16,718 nucleotides of DNA from VRUE01 sp040508545. GTDB lineage: Bacteria; Actinomycetota; Thermoleophilia; Solirubrobacterales; 70-9. The stretch is taken from contig JBEVMR010000028.1 in NCBI GenBank assembly GCA_040508545.1, positions 1-16,718 on the forward strand, in the 5' to 3' direction. Numbering within the stretch: position 1 is the stretch's first letter; each line of letters begins with the position of its first letter. The notes beneath the pieces are model-generated. The model had not been told where the DNA came from. It saw only the letters and a list, made by a program, of their open reading frames with translations, and did not search any database. This document shows positions 1 to 6,334 of this stretch, piece after piece. The translations under genes and the position numbers were made by a program.

Positions 1-18
1 CGTTTGGGGCCGACGGCC

Positions 19-140
19 GATAATTTCAATCCTATTCCTGCGCGCCATCGGCGCGCACAACCATTTGGAGCGAAGCGCGAAGCGCGAGCGACTAAATTCG
101 CCCACGGGACAACCGCGCTCCCCGCCACGGAGCTGGCCCG
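19..140 (+). promoter_or_regulatory. Probable promoter/leader of the export permease gene
   Basis: The first 140 bases hold no supportable gene. An unusually AT-rich stretch (about 19-40) includes GATAAT at 19-24, a 5/6 match to a -10 box, but no convincing -35 box can be placed. A GGAG ribosome-binding site at 129-132 lies 8 bases before the ATG at 141 and supports that start. The leader would be about 110 nt and would contain the hairpin at 40-56. Confidence 0.3.
40..56. repeat. Short perfect hairpin upstream of the export permease
   Basis: A 7-bp perfect inverted repeat (GCGCGCC, loop ATC, GGCGCGC) lies in the untranslated stretch before the permease gene. It could be a terminator of a gene left of the window or a 5' leader hairpin. 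Neither side has a clear T-tract, so the role is open. Confidence 0.35.
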
Positions 141-992
141 ATGAGCGCCGAGCCCGTCAGCGCGGAGCTGCGCGAGGTCGGCGGCCCGTCGGCGATCGGC
201 GGCGGCTGGAGCCGCTTCTTCGAGCTGCTCTGGCTGATGTCGGTGACCGACTTCAAGAAGACCTTCTTCGGCACCGCGCTCGGCTACGTCTGGTCGCTGG
301 TGCGGCCGCTGATGCTGTTCGCGGTCCTGCTGCTCGTCTTCACCCAGATATTCAAACTCGGCAGCGCAGTGCCGCACTACGAAGTGCTGCTGCTCTTCAA
401 CATCGTCCTCTTCGGCTTCTTCCAGGAAGCGACCGGCGGCGCCGTCGGCTCGGTCCTGGCGCAGGAGGGGATCGTCCGCAAGACCCAGTTCCCGCGCCTC
501 GTCATCCCGCTCTCGGTGGTGTTGACCGCGCTCTTCACCCTCGGCCTCAACATGATCGTCGTCTTCGGCTTCATGCTCGCCTTCGGCGTTTACCCGATGT
601 GGACCTGGCTGCTCTTTCCGGTGGTCTTCGTGCCGCTGTTCGTCTTCGTCTGCGCCCTCTCGCTGCTGCTCTCGGCGCTCAACGTCCGCTTCCGCGACGT
701 CGCGATCATCTGGATAGTGCTGGCGACCGCGCTCAACTACGGCACGCCGATCATCTACCCGCTCGAATTCGTTCCCAGCGAGACGCTCAAGCACCTGCTG
801 ATGGCGAACCCCCTGACGCCGCTCTTCCAGCAGGCCCACGTATGGATGATCGATTCGCATGCCGAAGGGGTCTGGGCCGCGGCCGGGGGGCCGCTGCCGC
901 TGGTCGTCGCGGCGCTGATCTACGTCGTGGTTTGCGTGCTCGGCGTCTGGGTCTTCAACCGCGAGGCGCCGCGCATCGCCGAGCAGCTCTGA
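141..992 (+). CDS. Polysaccharide ABC-2 type export permease (Wzm/TagG/RfbD-like)
   Basis: A 283-aa membrane permease expected to move a lipid-linked polysaccharide across the cytoplasmic membrane together with a separate ATPase. Family features seen: an amphipathic N-terminal segment with a DFKKTFFGTALGYVW-type motif (residues 37-51), about six hydrophobic segments (about 55-72, 84-108, 121-150, 155-181, 188-206, 252-272), the cytoplasmic SALNVRFRDV motif (178-187), YPLEFVP (206-212) and NPLTPLFQ (223-230). These resemble O-antigen and teichoic-acid exporters rather than drug exporters. The length is normal for the family. The ATG has a GGAG site 8 bases upstream. No nucleotide-binding partner (Wzt-like) is seen in the window; it may lie to the left. 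The secreted hydrolase follows after 46 bases on the same strand. Confidence 0.9.
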   Translation: MSAEPVSAELREVGGPSAIGGGWSRFFELLWLMSVTDFKKTFFGTALGYVWSLVRPLMLFAVLLLVFTQIFKLGSAVPHYEVLLLFNIVLFGFFQEATGGAVGSVLAQEGIVRKTQFPRLVIPLSVVLTALFTLGLNMIVVFGFMLAFGVYPMWTWLLFPVVFVPLFVFVCALSLLLSALNVRFRDVAIIWIVLATALNYGTPIIYPLEFVPSETLKHLLMANPLTPLFQQAHVWMIDSHAEGVWAAAGGPLPLVVAALIYVVVCVLGVWVFNREAPRIAEQL

Positions 993-1038
993 CCCAAGGC
1001 CGCTACTTTCCGGGGCGGGTGCGTTTCTGGGTGGTGCC

Positions 1039-2139
1039 TTGACTCGAAAGACGACATCGTTGCTCGCGGCCATCGCCGTCGTGCTGCTCGGCCTGCCCGC
1101 GGCAGCCCCCGCGGCGCCGGCCCCGCCCGGCTTCGTGATCGGGATCTCGCCGCAGACGCCGGCCGGCGACGGCGACTACTCGCTGATGTCGGAGGCCGGT
1201 CTGAGCAGCCTGCGCCTGCCGCTGAACTGGGCTCGGATCGAGCCGTACAGCCCCTACCTGGTCGAGCCCGACTGGGAGGACTTCGACCGCCCGGTGACGA
1301 TCGCCGCGCGGCACGGGCTGCGGGTCTTCCCCTTCGTCTGGGGAACGCCGCCGTGGATCGCCACCGAGGAGCCGATCGAACCGGTGCGCCACGGATGGGA
1401 CGGCAGGGCCTGGGCCTCGTTCCTGCGCCGTGCGGTGGAGCGCTACGGACCCGATGGCGCCTTCTGGCGGGAGAACCCCGACCTGCCGGCGCTGCCGATC
1501 CGCACCTGGGAGATCTGGAACGAGTCGAACATCGTCAGCTTCTCCGTCCGCCCCGACCCGCGGCGCTTCGCCCGCCTGCTCCGCATCAGCGGCCGCGCGA
1601 TCCACCGCGCCGATCCGGGCGCCAAGGCGATCCTCGGCGGCCTCTTCGGCCGGCCGCTGCAGATTCCGCCCAATGTCGCCTCCGGCGACTATCTGAACCG
1701 CGTCTACCTAGCCGGCGGGGTCAAGCCCTATTTCGACGGCGTCGGCCTGCACCCCTATGTCGCCGACGCCGGCGCGATGCGCGCCCAGATCCGCAACCTG
1801 CGCCGGGTCATGCGTCAGCACGGGGACGCCGCCACGCCGCTCTACGTCACCGAGCTGGGCTGGGGCTCCGACAGCTTCCAGACCCGCTGGGAGCGCGGGC
1901 CGCTCGGGCAGGCCCGCGAGCTCGACCAGGCCCTCTCGATCCTCACCGGCAATCGCCGCAAGTGGCGCATCGCCGGCGTCTGGTGGTTCTCCTGGGCCGA
2001 CGCGGGGACCCTCTGCCAGTTCTGCGACTCCGCCGGCCTCTTGACCGAGCACCGCGAAGCCAAGCCCGCCTGGTACAGCTTCAACGCCTGGACCGGCGGC
2101 GACCCCGGCGTCGTGCCGCGGGCCAACCTCGGCGAATAG
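1039..2139 (+). CDS. Secreted clan-A glycoside hydrolase-like protein (GH39/PslG-like), copy 1
   Basis: A 366-aa protein with an N-terminal signal peptide (residues 1 to about 25; basic RK, hydrophobic core, Ala-rich end), so probably secreted or attached outside. The rest looks like a (beta/alpha)8 glycosidase. WNES (160-163) puts the predicted acid/base at E162 after the clan-A Asn, and VTELGWG (270-276) puts the predicted nucleophile at E272. A conserved LCQFC (325-329) has C326 and C329. The start is TTG at 1039: upstream GTG codons are out of frame and soon stop, and the signal peptide begins here. GGGTGG at 1029-1034 is a possible ribosome-binding site. It is clearly paralogous to the protein at 14901-16034. 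By analogy with PslG it may trim or release the exported polymer; substrate and activity are not shown by sequence. The neighbouring gene converges, with only 21 bases between stops. Confidence 0.82.
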   Translation: MTRKTTSLLAAIAVVLLGLPAAAPAAPAPPGFVIGISPQTPAGDGDYSLMSEAGLSSLRLPLNWARIEPYSPYLVEPDWEDFDRPVTIAARHGLRVFPFVWGTPPWIATEEPIEPVRHGWDGRAWASFLRRAVERYGPDGAFWRENPDLPALPIRTWEIWNESNIVSFSVRPDPRRFARLLRISGRAIHRADPGAKAILGGLFGRPLQIPPNVASGDYLNRVYLAGGVKPYFDGVGLHPYVADAGAMRAQIRNLRRVMRQHGDAATPLYVTELGWGSDSFQTRWERGPLGQARELDQALSILTGNRRKWRIAGVWWFSWADAGTLCQFCDSAGLLTEHREAKPAWYSFNAWTGGDPGVVPRANLGE

Positions 2140-2153
2140 GTCCCTCGTTGCGG

Positions 2154-2172
2154 CCGGCCGTCAGCTGGCCGG
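2154..2172. terminator. Hairpin between convergent genes (possible bidirectional terminator)
   Basis: CCGGCC (2154-2159) and GGCCGG (2167-2172) form a 6-bp stem around a 7-base loop. It sits at the junction of the hydrolase stop (2139) and the methyltransferase stop (2161-2163, inside the loop). Position fits a shared terminator, but there is no T-run on either side. Confidence 0.3.
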
Positions 2173-3045
2173 ACGGAAGAGGTTGACCGAGCCGATGCGG
2201 CGCATCGTGTACTGGTCGTAGGGGAGGTCGCCGCGCCAGCGATTGTGGGCCTCGGCGGAGACGAAGTAGGTCTCCGGGTCGTCCTCCATCTCGCCGATCT
2301 TCGCCGCCAGCTCCTCCGCGGGGAGGCCGAGGGCGGCGACGATGCGGTCGAGTTTCTCGCGGTGTTCGTCGGCGCCCCAGCCGGCGAGGACGTGGTCGAC
2401 CGCGTGGATCGAGCAGCCTCCGGACTCGAGCAGCCCATGGCCGGTCTCGACCACATTGCCCAGATGCTCCAGCGGCACGTGCTCGAGCACCGAGATCGAG
2501 AAGACGGCGCCGAAGTCGCTGCCGAGCGGCTCGCTGGGCGGGAACAGCTCGCGGATGAAGCGCACGTCCGGATAGGCGAGTTGGAAGCGTTTGAACTCGC
2601 GCGGCCCGTTGCCGCCGCCCTGGTAGTCGTCGACGACCGTCACCTCATAGCCGAGCCGGGAGAGCATCCCGGCCACCAGTGGCTCGCCGGCGCCGATCTC
2701 GAGGATGCGCGAGCCGCGCTCGACGTTGCCGAGGATCGCCTTGACCATCCAGCTGCGCTGCAGATCCTTCATGTCGAAGCTGGCGCCGGCGAGTCCGGTC
2801 ATGTGGTCGGCGCTGTCGGCGAAGTCGCGGACCGTGCCGTAGGAGATCTCCGGCAGCGGGAAGGAGCCGACGTAGCGCTCGGCGATCGGCCAGAGCGAGC
2901 CGTCGGCGATCGTCCAGGCCGAGGCGTTGGCCCCGGGCGTCGCGGCCGTCGGCGTGTAGAGCGCGGCCTTGCCGGCGAGCTTGCGCAGCAGCGGCGAGCG
3001 CGCCGCCGTCGCTCGCAAGCGCTTCGCCGCACCGGGGGCGCTCAC
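2161..3045 (-). CDS. Class I SAM-dependent methyltransferase
   Basis: A 294-aa protein with a Rossmann-type methyltransferase core. Motif I is LEIGAGEP (115-122), the acidic end of strand 2 is VVDD (137-140), and the motif IV region is ISVLEHV (184-190). The first 95 residues are a family-specific extension, and the C-terminal part (about 215-294) follows the core. The start is GTG at 3045, which shares a GTGA with the stop of the glycosyltransferase upstream, so the two genes are translationally coupled. The open frame continues far upstream, but that part is the Arg/Pro-rich shadow of the glycosyltransferase gene. Last gene of the four-gene minus-strand operon. Its place suggests methylation of a sugar in the polymer or chain-end capping; the acceptor cannot be told from sequence. 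Confidence 0.85.
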   Translation of the reverse strand: MSAPGAAKRLRATAARSPLLRKLAGKAALYTPTAATPGANASAWTIADGSLWPIAERYVGSFPLPEISYGTVRDFADSADHMTGLAGASFDMKDLQRSWMVKAILGNVERGSRILEIGAGEPLVAGMLSRLGYEVTVVDDYQGGGNGPREFKRFQLAYPDVRFIRELFPPSEPLGSDFGAVFSISVLEHVPLEHLGNVVETGHGLLESGGCSIHAVDHVLAGWGADEHREKLDRIVAALGLPAEELAAKIGEMEDDPETYFVSAEAHNRWRGDLPYDQYTMRRIGSVNLFRPAS

Positions 3046-4226
3046 GCGGACGATCCCACCGGCCGGGCGGGGGCCGAGCAATCGCGCAGGAAGTCGGCGA
3101 GGCCGGCGGCGTTTGCCCCCCAGCTCAGCTGCTCGGCGGCGAAACGCCGAGCGCCCGCGCCGAGGCGCGCCGCGAGCTCGCGGTCGTCCAGCAGCTTTTC
3201 GATCTGAGCGACGATCTCCATTGCGTTGCCCTGCTCGAGCAGGAGAGCGTTCTCTCCGTGCGTCAAGTCGTTGCCGATGTTGCAGTGCGGCAAGATAACC
3301 GGCCGGCCCATCGCCAGGAACTCCGGCAGCTTGGAGGGGAGGCGGTAGCGGTTGAAGTCGTCGGGTGGTCCCGGCTGGACGTAGGCGTCTGCGACCGCCA
3401 GGTAGGCGGGGATGTCGCGCCAGGGGATCGGGCCGAGCTCGATCACGCCGTCGCCGAGGGCGCGGAAGGCGCGTGGGTCGGGCCCGCCGAACTCCGAGTG
3501 GCCGAGCCGGACGAGGCGAACCCGGCGCCCGCGCCGCTGCAGCAGCTTGACGGCCAGGTAGAGGCTCAGCATCTCGTGCTGGTTGGCGTAGTGGATCGTG
3601 CCGTGGTAGACGAGGACGAAGTCCTCGGCGGAGAGGCCGAGCTCGGCCCGGGGCTTCGGCTCCAGGTCCGGGCCGAAGCGCTCCAGGTCGATTCCCGGGC
3701 GGACGACCCGGTGCGGCCTGCCGGCGGTGTTGAACTCGTTCAGCGCCTCGGTGATCACGGTGATCCCAGCCGCACCGTCGAGGAACTCGCGGTGGTGGGT
3801 GGGGTGGATCAGGTCGATCGGCACGAGGCTGTCCTGCTGGCGCAGCGGCAGTCGCTGCAGTTCGGTCAGCGAGCGCCCGGTCGCTGACTCGATCAGGAGC
3901 TCCTCGTTGTCCTCGAGGTGGATCACGTAGGGCACGCCGAGCTGGCGCACCGCGTCCATCGTCATCAGCCGCACCCGCTCGCGCGGGGTCCAGCCGACGA
4001 CGATCGTCTCCGCCGGGCTCTGCCGCATCTGGCGCAGCTTGCCCTCGACCTGCTCGTGGGAGATGCACTCGAAGCGCGGCTCGCCGACGGCCTTGGCGCG
4101 GGCCGGGTCGCCGCGGCCGGCGACGGTCACCTCCCAGCCCAGATCGGTCAGCTCGTTGCCGAAGTGGTAGGCCTGGATCCCGCTGTTGACGTCGAACGGG
4201 CCGAAGTAGACGAAGAGGACACGCAT
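3042..4226 (-). CDS. GT4-family glycosyltransferase
   Basis: A 394-aa GT-B fold glycosyltransferase acting at the cytoplasmic face on a nucleotide-sugar donor. The N-terminal domain opens with MRVLFVYFGPFDVNSGIQAY, containing the usual SGIQ glycine-rich acceptor-site loop. The C-terminal domain starts near FVLVYHGTIHYANQHE (about 203-218) and carries the donor-site signature LPSKLPEFLAMGRPVI (about 296-311), whose Glu is the conserved E of EX7E-type retaining enzymes. Length is normal. The start is ATG at 4226; a GTG just before it (4229) is possible, but AGGG on the - strand lies better spaced for the ATG. It begins 8 bases after the stop of the GT2 gene and overlaps the methyltransferase by 4 bases. 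Sugar specificity is unknown. Confidence 0.87.
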   Translation of the reverse strand: MRVLFVYFGPFDVNSGIQAYHFGNELTDLGWEVTVAGRGDPARAKAVGEPRFECISHEQVEGKLRQMRQSPAETIVVGWTPRERVRLMTMDAVRQLGVPYVIHLEDNEELLIESATGRSLTELQRLPLRQQDSLVPIDLIHPTHHREFLDGAAGITVITEALNEFNTAGRPHRVVRPGIDLERFGPDLEPKPRAELGLSAEDFVLVYHGTIHYANQHEMLSLYLAVKLLQRRGRRVRLVRLGHSEFGGPDPRAFRALGDGVIELGPIPWRDIPAYLAVADAYVQPGPPDDFNRYRLPSKLPEFLAMGRPVILPHCNIGNDLTHGENALLLEQGNAMEIVAQIEKLLDDRELAARLGAGARRFAAEQLSWGANAAGLADFLRDCSAPARPVGSSA

Positions 4227-4234
4227 CACTTGCC

Positions 4235-6007
4235 CTAACGCTTGCCCAGCGGCGCGGTCGCGCGGTAGACCCGTTCGCGCCAGCTGACCGGGACGTAGTC
4301 GGCCAGCTGTTGCGCAAAGCCGGGGTTGAAGTAGGGATCGCCCCGCATCAGCTCGTCATACCAGCAGTCGACGAAGAGGGCGCGATCGACGACGTCGGTT
4401 GCGGCGCGGCGGGCGGCCGGCGAGCGGTGGTTGACCAGGCGCGGGCGGGGGGCGTAGACGGACTTGAGGCCGCGCTTCGCGAGGCGCTGGCAGAGGTCGA
4501 AGTCCTCGTACTCACAGCTGTAGAACTCGTTGAAGCCACCCTCGGCCTCGAGCTCGGGCTTGCCGACGAAGAGGCACTCGGCGCTCAGCGCCGAGACCTC
4601 GCGGGCGCAGGGGAGCGCCCCGTAGTAGCCATCTCCGTCGGCGGGGAAGCCGGTCAGCATCGGGCTGACCGGGTCGCGCAGGCCGATCGCGATGCCCGCC
4701 TGCTCGACCAGCCCGTCGGGCCGGGCCAGCAGCGGTCCGACCGCGCCGACGCCCGGCAGGCGGGCGTGCAGCAGGAGCTGCTCGATCCAGTCGGGCTCGA
4801 CGATCTCGACGTCTTCGCCGAGGAAGAGCAGGTACTCGCCGCTGGCGGCGGCGGCGCCGAGGTTGTTGGCGTGGCCGCGCCGGAAGGGGCCGGCGTCGCC
4901 GCTGAGCCAGGTGGCCCGGTCGGGAAGGCCGGCCGGCGCCCCGCCGCCCTGGCCGATGACGACGACCTCGAAGTCGGGGTAGGCGGTGCGCTCGAAGAGC
5001 GAGCCGAGCACTCGCTGCAGGCCGCCGCTGCCACCGCCCGTGGCGATCACGATGCTGACCTTCGGCGTCGGCGAGGAGCCGTTTCGCGGCGCGAGCACGG
5101 CCCGGTGGGGGATCGTCGGGTGGGGCACCGCCTTGGCCTCGACGCCACGCCGCTCGAGGTGGGCGCTGACGGCCCGCGGCTGCAGCTCCTCGACGCCGGA
5201 CTTCTGGTCGGTGCCGGCGGCGATGCTGCCTGGGATCGCGCGCCAGTGGTAGAGCGTCTGCGGTATGTGGTGGATGCGGTCGGTGCGCTCGGAGACCCGC
5301 AGCATGAACTCGAAGTCCTGGATCGTGTCGAAGGCGGAATCGAAGCCGCCCGCGGCCTCGGCGACCGTGCGGCGCACGACCAGCAGGTGGCCGATGTACA
5401 TCGCGCCGAGCGCGTAGACCGGCGACCAGTCCGGCTTCAGGAAGGGGTCCGCGCGCACGCCGTGCAGGGTCAGCTTGTCGGAGTCGGAGTAGACGACGTC
5501 GAGGGAGGGGTCGGCGGTGAGGGCCTGGGCGACGCGCAGCAGCGCGTCCGGCGTCAACTCGTCGTCGTGGTCGAGGAAGCCGACGAACTCGCCGCCGCAC
5601 ATCGCCAGCGCCTCGTTGGTGGCGGCGGAGATGCCGCGGTTCTGCTCGGCCGGGCGGAACTTGATCCGGCTATCGGCGTTGGCGTAGCGCTGGATCGCGT
5701 CGTTCAGCTCTTGTTGGCCAGAGCCGTCGTCGACGATGCAGAGCTCCCACTCGGTGTAGTGCTGGGCGAGCACCGAGTCGATCGCCTTGCGCAGGTAGCC
5801 GAGGTCCGACTTGTAGGTCGGCATCGCCAGCGAGATCAGCGGCCGCGCCTCGAGCGCCTGAACTTCCTGCAGCGCGGCTTCGCGGCGCGCCTTGGGCCGG
5901 TTGAGGTGGAGTCGCCGCGCCTTGCGGGTGAGCTCTCGCAGGCGCCGGAGGACGCTCAGCAGGCGCGGGGGCAGCAGGGATTTCAGCGACCAGGCGTCTC
6001 TCGGCAC
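4235..6007 (-). CDS. Tandem-domain GT2 glycosyltransferase
   Basis: A 590-aa protein with two GT-A domains after a basic N-terminal segment (1-50). Domain 1 (about 56-310): PLISLAMPTYKSD, nucleotide-binding VDDGS (92-96), metal-binding DHDD (146-149) and a TIQDFEFMLR region (228-237). Domain 2 (about 316-580): KVSIVIAT, LGEDVEI in place of a canonical DXD (396-402), and EYEDFDLCQRL (499-509), matching the ED catalytic-base motif of rhamnosyltransferase-like GT2 enzymes. Such two-domain GT2 proteins are common in surface-polysaccharide loci and may add two residues in turn. The start is GTG at 6007, 4 bases after the stop of the small coiled-coil gene; the frame is open further upstream, but that portion is the shadow of the small gene. 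The ribosome-binding site is weak (GGGG about 8 bases upstream), suggesting translational coupling. Confidence 0.85.
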   Translation of the reverse strand: MPRDAWSLKSLLPPRLLSVLRRLRELTRKARRLHLNRPKARREAALQEVQALEARPLISLAMPTYKSDLGYLRKAIDSVLAQHYTEWELCIVDDGSGQQELNDAIQRYANADSRIKFRPAEQNRGISAATNEALAMCGGEFVGFLDHDDELTPDALLRVAQALTADPSLDVVYSDSDKLTLHGVRADPFLKPDWSPVYALGAMYIGHLLVVRRTVAEAAGGFDSAFDTIQDFEFMLRVSERTDRIHHIPQTLYHWRAIPGSIAAGTDQKSGVEELQPRAVSAHLERRGVEAKAVPHPTIPHRAVLAPRNGSSPTPKVSIVIATGGGSGGLQRVLGSLFERTAYPDFEVVVIGQGGGAPAGLPDRATWLSGDAGPFRRGHANNLGAAAASGEYLLFLGEDVEIVEPDWIEQLLLHARLPGVGAVGPLLARPDGLVEQAGIAIGLRDPVSPMLTGFPADGDGYYGALPCAREVSALSAECLFVGKPELEAEGGFNEFYSCEYEDFDLCQRLAKRGLKSVYAPRPRLVNHRSPAARRAATDVVDRALFVDCWYDELMRGDPYFNPGFAQQLADYVPVSWRERVYRATAPLGKR

Positions 6008-6011
6008 GGTG

Positions 6012-6254
6012 TCAGCCCCGCCGCAGCTTGGCCAGCACGGTCTTGACCGATCGCACCGGCCTGGTGATCCGCCAACTGAGCGACGTCTCGTAGGTCTGGG
6101 CCACCTTGTGGACTTCTTCCTCGAGTTCGCCGATGCGAAAGGCACGGCGGCCGAGCTCGCGGTGGAACTCCTCGCGCTGGGCGTCCAACTCGGCGCGGTG
6201 CCTGGCCTCCAGCTCGTCGTCCCGCTTGCGCGTTTGGGTCTCGGCGCTCACCAC
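6012..6254 (-). CDS. Small coiled-coil protein with an SWRITRPVR motif
   Basis: An 80-aa highly charged protein, first gene of the minus-strand glycosyltransferase operon. Residues about 5-55 are rich in E, R, K, Q and L with heptad-like spacing and are predicted coiled coil. Residues 58-68 are SLSWRITRPVR, followed by a basic tail. A motif of the form S-x-SWR-h-T-x-P-h-R after a coiled coil is familiar from the N-terminal region of large multi-domain glycosyltransferases of O-antigen and capsule loci; here it is a separate gene. Start is GTG 6254 (or the adjacent GTG 6251). The gene ends 4 bases before the GT2 start. It may dock or scaffold the glycosyltransferases, possibly the GT2 that follows. 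There is no signal peptide or transmembrane segment. A frameshifted former fusion to the GT2 is an alternative. Confidence 0.68.
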   Translation of the reverse strand: MVSAETQTRKRDDELEARHRAELDAQREEFHRELGRRAFRIGELEEEVHKVAQTYETSLSWRITRPVRSVKTVLAKLRRG

Positions 6255-6259
6255 GGCCT

Positions 6260-6265
6260 ATCGTA
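6260..6265 (-). promoter_or_regulatory. Predicted -10 box for the minus-strand glycosyltransferase operon (leaderless)
   Basis: TACGAT on the - strand (6265-6260) fits the actinobacterial TANNNT -10 pattern and lies 5 bases before GTG 6254 (8 before GTG 6251). Transcription would start at or next to the start codon, which agrees with the lack of a ribosome-binding site. No -35 box was found. Confidence 0.4.
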
Positions 6266-6317
6266 GCCACGACGCATGCAGCCACCTCCCGCGGCCGCCG
6301 CAGCGATGGCGGCGCAG

Positions 6318-6323
6318 TAGGGT
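6318..6323 (+). promoter_or_regulatory. Predicted -10 box for the rhamnose operon
   Basis: TAGGGT fits TANNNT and lies 11 bases before ATG 6335, predicting a leader of only a few bases. It shares the 80-base divergent intergenic region (6255-6334) with the promoter of the opposite operon, so the two could be co-regulated. No -35 box is recognisable in this GC-rich stretch. Confidence 0.35.
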
Positions 6324-6334
6324 TGCAGCCTCGA

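Noticed and set aside
2161..4317. A single 718-codon frame on the - strand covering methyltransferase and glycosyltransferase
   Set aside because: Only the last 294 codons have methyltransferase motifs; the first part is the Arg/Pro-rich shadow of the GT4 gene, and a GTGA stop/start overlap marks the real start at 3045.
4310..6046. A long open frame (578 codons) on the + strand opposite the tandem GT2 gene
   Set aside because: Its composition (Val/Gly/Ala/Asp/Arg repeats, no motifs) is what the antisense of a GC-rich gene gives, while the - strand has clear GT2 motifs.
5983..6254. The 80-aa coiled-coil gene and the GT2 as one gene broken by a frameshift
   Set aside because: Each has a stop and a start in the right order 4 bases apart, as in the rest of the operon; kept as an alternative because the motif is usually fused.
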